From VRUE01 sp963704515 (GTDB taxonomy: Bacteria > Actinomycetota > Thermoleophilia > Solirubrobacterales > 70-9): a DNA stretch of 64,000 nt. The translations under genes were made by a program, and so were the position numbers. The notes under the pieces are model-generated. The model worked only from the letters and a program-made list of their open reading frames with translations. It made no database searches and was not told the DNA's origin. The stretch lies in the NCBI GenBank assembly GCA_963704515.1, contig OY969913.1, positions 620,001 to 684,000 of the forward strand, read 5' to 3'. This document shows positions 1 to 8,246 of this stretch, piece after piece. Position 1 is the first letter of the stretch, and each line of letters begins with the position of its first letter.

Positions 1-727
1 CGCCGAGCCTAGCGCTGTCGAGTCCCAGGGCCTCGGGCGGCGTCGCCACGGGCGCCCGCTCGAAGACGTCGCTGAAGTGGTCGGCGACCGCGGTGGCGAA
101 GCCGCCGACGCTCAGCTCGGCGCCGAGCTCGCGGCTCAGCGAGGTCACCTGGCAGCCCTCGATCCCGCAGGGCACCACCCACTCGAAGGGCCGCAGGTCG
201 TTGCTGACGTTGACCGCCAGGCCGTGCGTGGTGACGCCGCGGCTGACGTGCACGCCGATCGAGCCGATCTTGCGCGCCTCGCGCGCGCCGTTGCCGCTGC
301 CCGGCCGCTCGCCCGCCGTCCAGACCCCGGTCAGGCCCTCGATCGGCCCAGCCTCGACCCCGTGCTCGCCGAGCGCGGAGATCGCCACCCGCTCCAGGCG
401 CCGCACGTACTCGTGCACGTCGTCGCCGTAGCGCCGCAGGTCGACGATCGGGTAGGCGACCAGCTGCCCCGGTCCGTGGTAGGTGACCCGCCCGCCGCGG
501 TCGGTGTCGCGCACCTCGATTCCCTGCATCGCGTACCACTCGGTCGCCATCGGCAGCTCCGCGTCGCTGGAGCGGCGGCCGCGGGTGAAGACCGGCGGGT
601 GCTCGAGCAGCAGCAGCACGTCGGGGATCTCCCCATCCTGGCGGGCGTCGCAGAGCCAGCGCTGCGCGGCGGCGGCCTCGTCGTAGGCGACCAGGCCGCA
701 GCGGATCACGAGGACTTCTTCACTCAT
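1..727 (-). CDS. lipB: Octanoyltransferase LipB (partial, runs off window start)
   Basis: Transfers octanoyl groups from acyl carrier protein to lipoyl domains, the first step of protein lipoylation in the cytosol. Reading back from an ATG at 727 gives MSEEVLVIRCGLVAYDEA, then the family signature RGGRVTYHGPGQLVAYP, the lysine-containing stretch ARKIGSIGVHV, THGLAVNV and the catalytic-cysteine motif PCGIEGC. The frame stays open to base 1, and about 242 codons are visible, close to full family length, so only a few C-terminal residues should be missing. The nearby oxo-acid dehydrogenase E2 gene carries a lipoyl domain and is a plausible target. No stop codon is seen in the window. Confidence 0.93.
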   Translation of the reverse strand, partial: MSEEVLVIRCGLVAYDEAAAAQRWLCDARQDGEIPDVLLLLEHPPVFTRGRRSSDAELPMATEWYAMQGIEVRDTDRGGRVTYHGPGQLVAYPIVDLRRYGDDVHEYVRRLERVAISALGEHGVEAGPIEGLTGVWTAGERPGSGNGAREARKIGSIGVHVSRGVTTHGLAVNVSNDLRPFEWVVPCGIEGCQVTSLSRELGAELSVGGFATAVADHFSDVFERAPVATPPEALGLDSARLG

Positions 728-772
728 CGTTGAAATCGTTGCACGCCGCGTCCCTATCCTTTTCCTGCCCCC

Positions 773-2395
773 ATGGTCCAGTCAAAGCCCCTCCGCCCGG
801 ATTGGCTTCCGGCCGTCGCCCTCTCCGCGGCGCTCGCGCTCGCGATGCTGGCCTGGAACCCGCGGGTCGGCGACCTGGCGGCACAGGTCTTCCGCGCCGA
901 GCTCTTCCAGCACGCCGGCCTGGCGATCTGGAACGGCAGCTGGTACGGCGGCCACTACACGCTCACCTACAGCGTCCTCTTCCCGCCACTCGCCTCGCTG
1001 CTCGGCGTGCAGGTGGTCGGCCTGCTCGCGGTCGTCGCTTGCTCCTACTTCTTCGACCGCCTGGTGCGCGACCGCTGGGGCGAGCCGGCGCGCTGGGCTA
1101 CCCTCTGGTTCGCCGCCGGGGTGGTGACGCTGCTCGCCGACGGCCAGCTCACCTTCGCCCTCGGCGTCGCCACCGGCCTCGCCTCGCTGCGCGCCCTGCA
1201 GCTCGGGCGGGGGAAGCTGGCGCTCGCCGCCGCCGCCGCCTGCGCCCTCTCCAGCCCGGTCGCCGCCGCCTTCCTCGCCGGCGTCGTGCTGCTCGGCGCG
1301 CTGGAGCGAGGCCGGCCCTTCAACCGCGTGGCGGTGGGCGCCGCGGGCCTCGCCCTTGCCCTGGTCGTCCTGCCCAACCTCGCCTTCCCCGAGCCGGGCC
1401 AGTTCCCCTTCGCCTTCTCCTCCTACATCGCGATTCCGCTCTGGTGCGGCGGCGCCCTCTTCGTCACCCGCGGCCTCGGCGGCGAGGAGCGCCAGCTGCG
1501 CCTCGTGCTGGTCGGCTACTTGCTCGCCTCGACCGCCCTCTGGCTGGCGCCCAACCCGCTCGGCGGCAACGCGGTGCGGCTCGGGGCGCTGTTCGGCGGC
1601 CCGGTGCTCGCCGCCGTGCTGCTCGCCCGCCGGCCGCGCCTCGGCGGGTTCGCCGCGGCGATGCTGGCGATCACCCTGGCCGGCGGCCTCTACTGGCAGG
1701 TGACGGCGAGCGTCAGCCAGATAGCGCGCAGCGTCGGCGACCCGTCGACCTCTCCCAGCTACTTCCAGCCGGTGGCCCACTGGCTGCGCGCCCACGGCGG
1801 TCCCGGCGTGCGGGTCGAGGTGCCGCCTACCGCCAACCACTGGGAGTCCGCCTACCTGGCGAACCAGTTCGAGCTGGCCCGCGGCTGGCTGCGCCAGCTG
1901 GACACGACGCGCGACGACATCTTCTATGAAGACGACGGGACGCTCACCGCCGCGGCCTACCGTGACTGGCTGCGCCGCAACGCGATCTCCTTCATCGCCC
2001 TGCCCGACGCCGAACTCGACTACTCCTCGGTCGCCGAGCGCCGGCTGATCCTCTCCAACCCGCCCTACCTGAAGCTGCTCTGGACCTCGCCCCACTGGCG
2101 GCTTTACGGGGTGCGGAATCCCGAACCGCTGGTCGAGCCGATCGGCGCGGCGGCGGCGCGCACCCTCTGGGTCGGCCGGCAGGGCTTCCGCCTCGACGTC
2201 TCCCATCCCGGCGAATTCCTCGTCCGCGTCAACTTCACCCCCTACTGGTCGATCTCCCGCGGCGCCGGCTGCCTGGTCCGCCACGGCGAGTGGACCGTCG
2301 CCCGCGCCTACCACCCCGGCATCCTCCGCGTCTCCGCCGACTTCTCCCTGGGCCGCGCCTGGGATGCGGTCACCGGCGCTCCCAAGACCTGCTGA
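773..2395 (+). CDS. Multi-pass membrane protein of unknown function
   Basis: A 540-residue protein. Roughly the first 320 residues are a series of hydrophobic helices (for example ALSAALALAMLAW near the N-terminus, then repeated Ala/Leu/Val-rich segments). They are followed by a soluble domain of about 200 residues, rich in aromatic residues, with no motif I recognise. The layout of many helices followed by an extracytoplasmic domain resembles GT-C-type glycosyltransferases or other uncharacterised actinobacterial envelope proteins, but no catalytic motif is clear. The ATG at 773 lies 45 bp from the divergent lipB start, so the two genes probably share a promoter region. Function is not assigned. 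Confidence 0.75.
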   Translation: MVQSKPLRPDWLPAVALSAALALAMLAWNPRVGDLAAQVFRAELFQHAGLAIWNGSWYGGHYTLTYSVLFPPLASLLGVQVVGLLAVVACSYFFDRLVRDRWGEPARWATLWFAAGVVTLLADGQLTFALGVATGLASLRALQLGRGKLALAAAAACALSSPVAAAFLAGVVLLGALERGRPFNRVAVGAAGLALALVVLPNLAFPEPGQFPFAFSSYIAIPLWCGGALFVTRGLGGEERQLRLVLVGYLLASTALWLAPNPLGGNAVRLGALFGGPVLAAVLLARRPRLGGFAAAMLAITLAGGLYWQVTASVSQIARSVGDPSTSPSYFQPVAHWLRAHGGPGVRVEVPPTANHWESAYLANQFELARGWLRQLDTTRDDIFYEDDGTLTAAAYRDWLRRNAISFIALPDAELDYSSVAERRLILSNPPYLKLLWTSPHWRLYGVRNPEPLVEPIGAAAARTLWVGRQGFRLDVSHPGEFLVRVNFTPYWSISRGAGCLVRHGEWTVARAYHPGILRVSADFSLGRAWDAVTGAPKTC

Positions 2396-2484
2396 CCTGC
2401 CCCCGCCGCCGTGGGTGCAACGTCTTTCGGTGGTATCTCATCCGCAACGCGTTACGCCCCGGCGACATCCACGGACCCGCACCT

Positions 2485-2531
2485 GGGTGCAACGTTTTGT
2501 TCGCCTATATCGTCCGGAAAACGTTGCACCC
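2485..2531. repeat. Perfect 14-bp inverted repeat (REP-like hairpin)
   Basis: The arm GGGTGCAACGTTTT at 2485-2498 is exactly complementary to 2518-2531, with a 19-nt loop. A degenerate relative of the left arm (GGGTGCAACGTC) occurs about 75 bp upstream at 2412. The element lies between the convergent ends of the membrane-protein gene and the E2 gene. It could act as a bidirectional terminator, but there is no clear T-tract. A dispersed REP-type palindrome is the alternative. Confidence 0.7.
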
Positions 2532-2551
2532 GATGGGGCTGGATGCGCTGG

Positions 2552-3859
2552 TTACAGTGCCAGCGCGAGGGGCTCTTCGAGCAAGGTCCGGATCCGGGTT
2601 AGGAACTCGGCGGCTTGGGCGCCGTAGAGGATGCGGTGGTCGCAGGCGAGGTTGACGCGCATCAGGTGGGCGGTGGCCTGCTGGCCGTCGCGGACGACGG
2701 GGCGCTCGGCGATCGCGCCGACGGCGAGGATCGCCGCTTGCGGTGGGTTGATCACCGCGGCGAAGCTGTCGATGCCGAACATCCCCAGGTTGGAGACGGT
2801 GAAGGTGGCCCCGGAGAGCTCGGGCGGGGTGATCTGCCCGTCGCGCACCCGCTGCGCCAGCGCCCGCGAATCGGTGGCGATCTGCCGCAGGTTCTTCTGA
2901 TCGGCGTCGAAGACGGTGGGAACGACCAGCGCGTCGCGCGCCGCGACCGCCACCCCGACGTTCACCCGCGAGTAAAGCTCGAATCGCCCGTCGCGGTACG
3001 CCCCGTTCGCCCGCGGATGCTCCCGCAGCGCCAGCGCACAGGCCTTGACCACCATGTCGTTGAACGAGGGCACGACATCACCCTCCTTCGCCCCGGCCTT
3101 GATCTGCCCGCGAGCGGCGACGAGGCGACTCATGTCCACCTCGGCCTCCAGGTAAAAGTGCGGCGCCGTCGCCTTCGACTCGGCCATCCGCCGGGACACG
3201 GTCGACTGAAGCTTGGTCGGGTCCTCGTAGCTGACGGTCCCCTTGGCGGTTTCGGGAGACGGAGTCCCGGGACCATGCGGTGGGCCCGCGGGTCCTGTCG
3301 CTGCAGGGGACCCACCGCCCCTTCCGGTAGCTGAAGCTTCCTCAGGGGCGGTCCCCCCTACAGCGCCACCCGCGCCAGACGCCGCTTGTTCGACGTCCGC
3401 CTTGACGATGCGACCACCGGGCCCCGAACCGGAGATCCCAGACAGATCGAGTCCCTGCTCCCGAGCGATGCGACGCGCAACCGGAGACGCCTTCGTTCGA
3501 CCGTCTTCGGCCGTAGCTCGGGAGGGCTCATTGGTCGCCGGTTGAGCCATCCGTGCCGGTGCATTGATCGCTTTCGGTTCTGGCACCGGCTCCTCAGCTG
3601 TGGGAGCTTGGTCGACTGCACCGTTCTCACTCCCAATCCGAGCGATCACAGCTCCGATCGGCAGCGTCTCCCCCTCCTGCGCCACAAGCTCTTCCAAGGT
3701 CCCCGCCACATCTGATTCATAGGCCATGTTCGCCTTGTCCGTCTCGATCTCGACAAGCTCATCCCCCACCGCCACCTCGTCGCCAACCTGCTTGAGCCAT
3801 TGGAGAATCGTCCCCTCCTCCATCGAGTCGGACAACCGCGGCATGACCACCTCAGCCAT
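2552..3859 (-). CDS. 2-oxo acid dehydrogenase E2 (dihydrolipoamide acyltransferase)
   Basis: Core acyltransferase of a pyruvate or branched-chain 2-oxo acid dehydrogenase complex. It has one lipoyl domain (residues 1-78, lipoyl Lys42 in ETDKA), an E3/E1-binding domain (about 124-158, ASPVARRIAREQGLDLSGIS), a Gly/Ala/Pro linker (about 160-205) and a catalytic domain with FTVSNLGMFGID and DHRILYG. The usual HxxxDG motif reads HRILYG here, with Tyr in place of Asp; plastid and cyanobacterial E2 proteins show the same change. Residues about 163-191 of the linker are encoded by a copy of a structured repeat. E1 beta, E1 alpha and E3 lie upstream on the same strand. Whether pyruvate or branched-chain acids are the substrate cannot be read from sequence. 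Confidence 0.93.
   Translation of the reverse strand: MAEVVMPRLSDSMEEGTILQWLKQVGDEVAVGDELVEIETDKANMAYESDVAGTLEELVAQEGETLPIGAVIARIGSENGAVDQAPTAEEPVPEPKAINAPARMAQPATNEPSRATAEDGRTKASPVARRIAREQGLDLSGISGSGPGGRIVKADVEQAASGAGGAVGGTAPEEASATGRGGGSPAATGPAGPPHGPGTPSPETAKGTVSYEDPTKLQSTVSRRMAESKATAPHFYLEAEVDMSRLVAARGQIKAGAKEGDVVPSFNDMVVKACALALREHPRANGAYRDGRFELYSRVNVGVAVAARDALVVPTVFDADQKNLRQIATDSRALAQRVRDGQITPPELSGATFTVSNLGMFGIDSFAAVINPPQAAILAVGAIAERPVVRDGQQATAHLMRVNLACDHRILYGAQAAEFLTRIRTLLEEPLALAL
3287..3373 (-). repeat. Structured ~90-bp repeat, copy A (inside E2 gene)
   Basis: Read on the minus strand, this copy runs GCGGGTGGCG, outer arm CGCTGTAGGGG, GGACCGCCCC, GAGGAAGCTTCAGC, TACCGGAA, GGGGCGGTGGG, TCCCC, outer arm TGCAGCG and GACAGGACCCGCG. 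It aligns end to end with copies B (3912-4003) and C (41386-41473). The outer arms pair with each other (one G-U) and an AGC/GCT mini-stem caps the hairpin. It lies in frame in the E2 linker, in the opposite orientation to copies B and C on the plus strand. Confidence 0.85.
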
Positions 3860-3911
3860 GAGCGTCAGCTCCTCGCTGTCGACCCTGGGGCGTCGCTATG
3901 CGGAGGTTCCT

Positions 3912-4003
3912 CGCGGGGGGTGGCGCGGATTTGGGGGACCACCCTGAGGAAGCTTTAGCTACCGGAAGGGTGGTGGAACCAAATCCGTGACAGGACCCGC
4001 CGC
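3912..4003 (+). repeat. Structured ~90-bp repeat, copy B (between E1 beta and E2 genes)
   Basis: It shares GGGGGACCACCC, GAGGAAGCTTTAGCTACCGGAA, GGGTGGTGG and GACAGGACCCGC with copies A and C. The outer arms here are GGATTTGG (3927-3934) and CCAAATCC (3979-3986), unlike the other copies yet exactly complementary to each other. It fills most of the 156-bp gap between the E1 beta stop and the E2 start, so it would be transcribed as a hairpin in the mRNA leader of E2. Confidence 0.85.
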
Positions 4004-4015
4004 GCGACCGCGCCA

Positions 4016-5008
4016 TCACAGCGTCCCCTCCAGTGTGGCCAGGGCCGCGCTCACCACATGCTCAGTGTGAGGCATCGCCGCCTGCTCCAACCGCTTCGAG
4101 TAAGGCATGTGCACGTCCGCGCCGGTGACCCGCTGCACCGGGGCGTCGAGGTGATCGAAGGCCTGCTCGGTTATCAGCGTCGCCAGGTTCGCCCCGACCC
4201 CGCCGTGCGGCCAGCCCTCCTCGACGATCACCGCGCGGTTGGTCTTGCGCACCGAGGCGAGGATCGTGTCGAGGTCGAGCGGGCGCAGCGTGCGGGGGTC
4301 GATCACCTCGGCCTCGACCCCGTGCTCGGCGGCGAGCACCTGCGCCGCGTCCGCGGCGACGTGCGCCATCTTGAGGATGCCGACGATCGTCACGTCGCTG
4401 CCCTCGCGCCGCACGGCGGCCTCGCCGAAGCGCAGCGTCTCCCCATCGCCGTCGTCGGGGACCTCGCCGCGCCTCCCGTAGAGGCTCTCGTGCTCGATGA
4501 AGATAACCGGGTTGTCGTCGCGGATCGCCGCCTTGAGCAGCGCCTTGCCATCGGCCGGCGTCGAGGGGCAGGCGACCAGCAGGCCGGGCACCTGGAGGAA
4601 GAGCGCCTCGAAGCTGTGTGAGTGGGTCGGCCCGAGCTGGTGGCCGCCGCCACCCGGCATCCGCACGACCATCGGCACCCGCGCCTGGCCGTTGAACATG
4701 TATGGGATCGCGGCGGCGTGGTTGACGATCTGATCGAGCGCCAGCAGGGCGAAGTTGACGGTCATCAGCTCGACCACCGGGCGCAGGCCGCCCATCGCCG
4801 CGCCGACCCCCATGCCGACGATCGTGTTCTCGGAGATCGGCGTGTCGCGCACGCGCCGCTCGCCGAACTCCTCGAGCAGCCCTTCGGTCACCTTGAACGC
4901 CCCCTGGAAGACCGCCACGTCCTCGCCGATCACCAGCACCGCCTCGTCGCGGCGCATCTCCTCCGCCATCGCGTCGCGCAGCGCCTGTCGCATCCGCAGT
5001 TCAGCCAT
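4016..5008 (-). CDS. 2-oxo acid dehydrogenase E1 component, beta subunit
   Basis: Beta subunit of the thiamine-diphosphate-dependent E1 heterotetramer, which decarboxylates the 2-oxo acid and acylates the E2 lipoyl group. From the ATG at 5008 the 330-residue protein begins MAELRMRQALRDAMAEEM and contains the family landmarks IGEDVAVFQGAFKVTEGL, DTPISENTIVGMGVGAAM, GGGHQLGPTHSHSFEALF and EEGWPHGGVG. The start codon overlaps the TGA of the alpha-subunit gene (TGATG), indicating translational coupling. A much longer upstream reading in the same frame covers the alpha-subunit gene and is spurious. Length is normal for the family. Confidence 0.95.
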   Translation of the reverse strand: MAELRMRQALRDAMAEEMRRDEAVLVIGEDVAVFQGAFKVTEGLLEEFGERRVRDTPISENTIVGMGVGAAMGGLRPVVELMTVNFALLALDQIVNHAAAIPYMFNGQARVPMVVRMPGGGGHQLGPTHSHSFEALFLQVPGLLVACPSTPADGKALLKAAIRDDNPVIFIEHESLYGRRGEVPDDGDGETLRFGEAAVRREGSDVTIVGILKMAHVAADAAQVLAAEHGVEAEVIDPRTLRPLDLDTILASVRKTNRAVIVEEGWPHGGVGANLATLITEQAFDHLDAPVQRVTGADVHMPYSKRLEQAAMPHTEHVVSAALATLEGTL

Positions 5009-6195
5009 CAGCCGCGCCGCTCCTCGACCTCTTCGGCGACCTCCGGCTCGATTCCCTCCTGGGCGTCGCCGTGGGTCGCGGGGTTGGGACGCGGGCCGCC
5101 GTCCTCCCGCTCCGCGTAGGCGGCGCCCGCCTCGGCCAGCTCGCGCGCGGCCGCCGGCATTTCGCCCTCGTGCTCGCCGCGGTGCGGCTCGGGGCTGCGC
5201 TCGTCGACCGCGTACCAGGCTTCGCTGTCGAGCACGTAGAGGTTCTCGTAAAGCGTGTCGAGCGGCGGCTCGGCCGAGGCCTCGGCGAACTCGACCGCGG
5301 CCAGCACCGTCTCCTCGGCCTTCGCGCGCACCGCGGCCACCTCGCGCTCGCCCAGCACGCCGGCCTCGACGCAGCGCCGCGCGAAGCTCTCGATCGGGTC
5401 CCTCTCGCGCCACTCGTCGACCTCCTCGCGCTCGCGGTAGACCTCGGGGTCGGCGGCGGAGTGGCCGCGGTAGCGGTAGGTGAAGGCCTCGATCAGGGTT
5501 GGGCGCCGCTCCTCGCGCGCCAGCCGCACTCCCTCGGCCACCGCCTCGCGCACCGCCAGCACGTCCATCCCATCGATCCGCCGTCCCGGCACGCCGTAGC
5601 CCTCGGCCTTCTTCGAGAGGTCGGTTTGCGCCGAGTGACGCTCGACCGCGGTGCCCATCCCGTAGAGATTGTTCTCGACCAGGAAGAGCACCGGCAGGCT
5701 CCAGAGCGCCGCCAGGTTCATCGTCTCGCCGAAGTTGCCGGCGTTGGAGGCGCCGTCGCCGAACATGCAGACCGTTACCGCGTCTTCGCCCTTGTAGTCG
5801 GCGGAGAGCGCCAGGCCGGCCGCGATCGGCAGGTTGCCGCCGACGATCCCGTAGCCGCCCATGAAGCGGCGCTCGGCGTCGAAGATGTGCATCGAGCCGC
5901 CGCGCCCGCCGCTGGTGCCGTCGACCCGGCCGAAGAGCTCGGCCATCACCCGCTTCGGGTCGGTGCCGCGGGAGATCGCGTGGCCGTGGGTGCGGTAGGT
6001 GCCGATCAGGTAGTCCTCCCCGCGCATCACCGAGGTGGTGCCGACGATCGTCGCCTCCTCGCCGATAGCAAGGTGGAGGAAGCCCCCGGCCCTGGCCCGC
6101 TGGTACTGGCGCCCCGCCTCCTCCTCGAAGCGGCGGATCAGCGCCATGCGGGCGAGGAGCTCATAACAGGTGGCGGCGTCGGGCAAATCTGCCAT
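5008..6195 (-). CDS. 2-oxo acid dehydrogenase E1 component, alpha subunit
   Basis: Alpha subunit of E1, binding thiamine diphosphate. The signature GDGASNAGN starts near residue 146 and ends with NN at about 175-176. The loop RYRGHSAADPE matches the conserved phosphorylation-loop region of the family. The C-terminal tail (about residues 325-395) is acidic and Pro/Glu-rich and looks disordered. I chose the ATG at 6195 over an in-frame GTG at 6204 because AAGGTGG sits five bases upstream of it. The gene lies 10 bp after the HCCA-isomerase-like gene and overlaps the beta gene by one base, consistent with one operon. Confidence 0.95.
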   Translation of the reverse strand: MADLPDAATCYELLARMALIRRFEEEAGRQYQRARAGGFLHLAIGEEATIVGTTSVMRGEDYLIGTYRTHGHAISRGTDPKRVMAELFGRVDGTSGGRGGSMHIFDAERRFMGGYGIVGGNLPIAAGLALSADYKGEDAVTVCMFGDGASNAGNFGETMNLAALWSLPVLFLVENNLYGMGTAVERHSAQTDLSKKAEGYGVPGRRIDGMDVLAVREAVAEGVRLAREERRPTLIEAFTYRYRGHSAADPEVYREREEVDEWRERDPIESFARRCVEAGVLGEREVAAVRAKAEETVLAAVEFAEASAEPPLDTLYENLYVLDSEAWYAVDERSPEPHRGEHEGEMPAAARELAEAGAAYAEREDGGPRPNPATHGDAQEGIEPEVAEEVEERRG

Positions 6196-6205
6196 TGCAG
6201 CCACC

Positions 6206-6802
6206 TTAGCTAGCCGCGGCGACCGCCTCCTCGAGTCTGTCGTCCCCCCAGAAGACCTGCTCGCCGACGAGCAGCGAGGGGACGCCGGTCACGCCGAGGT
6301 CGCCCGCCCGTTCGGTGGCCTCGAGCAGGGCGCCCTTCACCGCTTCGGTCTGCGCCGCCTTGAGCACGGCTTTGGGATGGAGCTCGCAGGCGGCGGCGGC
6401 GATCAGCACGTTGTCGGGCTCGCTCAGGTCGCGCCCGGCGGCGAAGGCCTGACGGAAGCCGGCGAGGGCGAAGGAGACCGTGCGCCCGGTCTGCTTGGCG
6501 AAGGTCGCCGCGCGCATCGCGAAGAGCGTGTTGCCGGGCCAGGGCTCGGGCCAGATGAGTGGCGCCAGCCCGTACCCGGAGGCCCGCCGCTCGACCTCGG
6601 CGATCCCCTCGTTCCGTCCCGGCCCGTTCGCCCACGAGTCTCGCCCGAAGCGCCGGAAGAGCCCGCCGAGCAGGATCGGCTGCCACTCCGGCTGCTCCAA
6701 TCCGGCTTCGGTGAACAACCCACTGACCCGCTCCGCGGTCAGGTACGCGTAGGGCGAGCCGAGGTCGAAGTAGAAGCTGACGGGGGGACGAGTCTCAGCC
6801 AC
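6206..6802 (-). CDS. DsbA-family protein, 2-hydroxychromene-2-carboxylate isomerase type
   Basis: A 198-residue thioredoxin-fold protein of the HCCA isomerase/DsbA superfamily. It begins VSFYFDLGSPYAYL, where the Ser of DLGSPYAYL corresponds to the catalytic Ser of kappa-GST/HCCA isomerases rather than a CxxC pair. It ends with GVTGVPSLLVGEQVFWGDDRLEEA, the typical cis-Pro loop and substrate-pocket region. It starts at GTG 6802 and is followed after 10 bp by the E1 alpha gene. The family is known for glutathione-dependent isomerisation in naphthalene breakdown. Its role in a dehydrogenase operon is not known, and the HCCA label describes fold rather than substrate. Confidence 0.85.
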   Translation of the reverse strand: MAETRPPVSFYFDLGSPYAYLTAERVSGLFTEAGLEQPEWQPILLGGLFRRFGRDSWANGPGRNEGIAEVERRASGYGLAPLIWPEPWPGNTLFAMRAATFAKQTGRTVSFALAGFRQAFAAGRDLSEPDNVLIAAAACELHPKAVLKAAQTEAVKGALLEATERAGDLGVTGVPSLLVGEQVFWGDDRLEEAVAAAS

Positions 6803-6849
6803 GCAATGACTCTATGCCGACCGATTCTTAGCGCTGCGTGACGTACGTC

Positions 6850-8217
6850 TCAGGCGTGGATCGCCCAGCGGTCGACCGCGCGCGCGGCTTCCGGGATCGC
6901 CTCGGAGATCGTCGGGTGGGGGTGGACGATCTGGGTCAGCTCCTGGTAGCCGCCCTCGAGCGCCATCGTCGCGACCAGCTCGGCGATCATGTCGCAGGCG
7001 CGGTTGCCGACGATGTGGGCGCCGAGCAGCTCGCCGTACTTGGTGTCGACGACGAGCTTGACCAGGCCGTCTTTGTCGTCGTAGACGGTGGCCCCGCCGA
7101 CCCCGCCGAGCTTCTGCTTGCCGACCTTGACGTCGTGTCCGGCCTCCTTCGCCGCCGCCTCGGTGAGGCCGACGCTGGCGACCTGCGGGTGGCAGAAGGT
7201 TGCTCCGGCGACGAGGTTCTGGTCCACCGGGTGGGCGGCCTCGCCGGCCGCGTGCTCGGCGGCGACGATGCCCTCCTCGGAGGCCTTGTGGGCGAGCGCC
7301 TTGGCGTTGACGAGGTCGCCGATCGCGTAGACCTTCGGGTTTGAGGTGCGCTGGTAGGGGTCGACCTTGACCTTGCCCCTCTCGGTCAGCTCGACCCCGG
7401 CGCCGTCGAGCCCGAGTCCCTCGATGTCGGGCGCGCGGCCGCCGGCGATGCAGAGGTAGTCGACTTCGATCGTCTCGCCACCGTAGCTGAGCTTGACCGA
7501 GCTGTCGCCGGCCTCGACGTCCTTCACCGGAGTGCCGGTCGAGATCGTGATGTTCTGCTTCTTGAAGGCGCGCTCGACCACCCGGGCCATGTCCTTGTCC
7601 TCGGCCGGGAGGATCTGGTCGAGCATCTCGATCAGCACCACCTCGGTGCCGAAGCGCCCGTAGGCGGAGGCGATCTCACAGCCCGACGCGCCGGCGCCGG
7701 CGACGGCGATCTTCCGCGGCTGCTCGGGCAGCGACCAGGCGCCCCAGGTGTCGACGACGCGCCCGCCGAACTCGACCCCGGGGATCGGCAGCGCGACGGA
7801 GCCCGTCGCCACGATCACCGTGCCCGCCTCGTAGACCGCGTCGCCGACCTTGACGTTGGCCTCGGGGGTGAGTGAGCCGGTGCCCTCGATCAGCGCGATC
7901 TTGTTCTTGTCCCAGAGCATCCTCACGCCGCTGGAAAGCGACTCGGAGACTGAGGCGCGGCGCTTGCCCAGCGCCTCCCAGTCGATCGAGACGTCCTTGG
8001 CGACGACGCCGAGCTCGGCCCCCTCGCGCGCCTGCTCGTAGATCTCCGCCGTGCGCAACACGGTCTTGGCCGGGATGCAGGCGTAGTTGAGGCAGCGTCC
8101 GCCGGCCTTGTCGCGCTCGACCACAGCGGTTTTCTTGCCCAGCTGGGCGGCGCGGATCGCGGCCACATAGCCGCCCGGGCCCCCGCCGATGACGATCACG
8201 TCGAAGGAATCTGCCAC
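6850..8217 (-). CDS. lpdA: Dihydrolipoyl dehydrogenase (E3)
   Basis: FAD-dependent disulfide oxidoreductase that reoxidises dihydrolipoyl groups of the E2 subunit with NAD. The N-terminal dinucleotide motif is DVIVIGGGPGGYVAAIRAAQ and the redox-active disulfide lies in GGRCLNYACIPAKT (usually GGTCLNVGCIPSK). The NAD-binding site is VAGAGASGCEIA, the second FAD motif is VYAIGDL, and the C-terminal interface carries the catalytic HPHPTISE. The GTG at 8217 gives a 455-residue protein of normal length beginning VADSFDVIVIGG. A longer in-frame reading into the next gene is rejected because it only adds Arg-rich shadow sequence. It is probably co-transcribed with the downstream E1/E2 genes (47-bp gap). 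Confidence 0.95.
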   Translation of the reverse strand: MADSFDVIVIGGGPGGYVAAIRAAQLGKKTAVVERDKAGGRCLNYACIPAKTVLRTAEIYEQAREGAELGVVAKDVSIDWEALGKRRASVSESLSSGVRMLWDKNKIALIEGTGSLTPEANVKVGDAVYEAGTVIVATGSVALPIPGVEFGGRVVDTWGAWSLPEQPRKIAVAGAGASGCEIASAYGRFGTEVVLIEMLDQILPAEDKDMARVVERAFKKQNITISTGTPVKDVEAGDSSVKLSYGGETIEVDYLCIAGGRAPDIEGLGLDGAGVELTERGKVKVDPYQRTSNPKVYAIGDLVNAKALAHKASEEGIVAAEHAAGEAAHPVDQNLVAGATFCHPQVASVGLTEAAAKEAGHDVKVGKQKLGGVGGATVYDDKDGLVKLVVDTKYGELLGAHIVGNRACDMIAELVATMALEGGYQELTQIVHPHPTISEAIPEAARAVDRWAIHA

Positions 8218-8246
8218 GGCTTGCCAGCCTATAGAACGGGCAGTCT

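Noticed and set aside
782..2314. Long 510-codon frame opposite the membrane-protein gene
   Set aside because: It is a shadow of the plus-strand gene produced by high GC; its product is Gly/Arg/Glu-rich with no family features, while the plus-strand frame gives coherent membrane helices.
5071..6213. Long plus-strand frame opposite E1 alpha
   Set aside because: The minus strand encodes a clear E1 alpha protein; the opposite frame is compositional noise.
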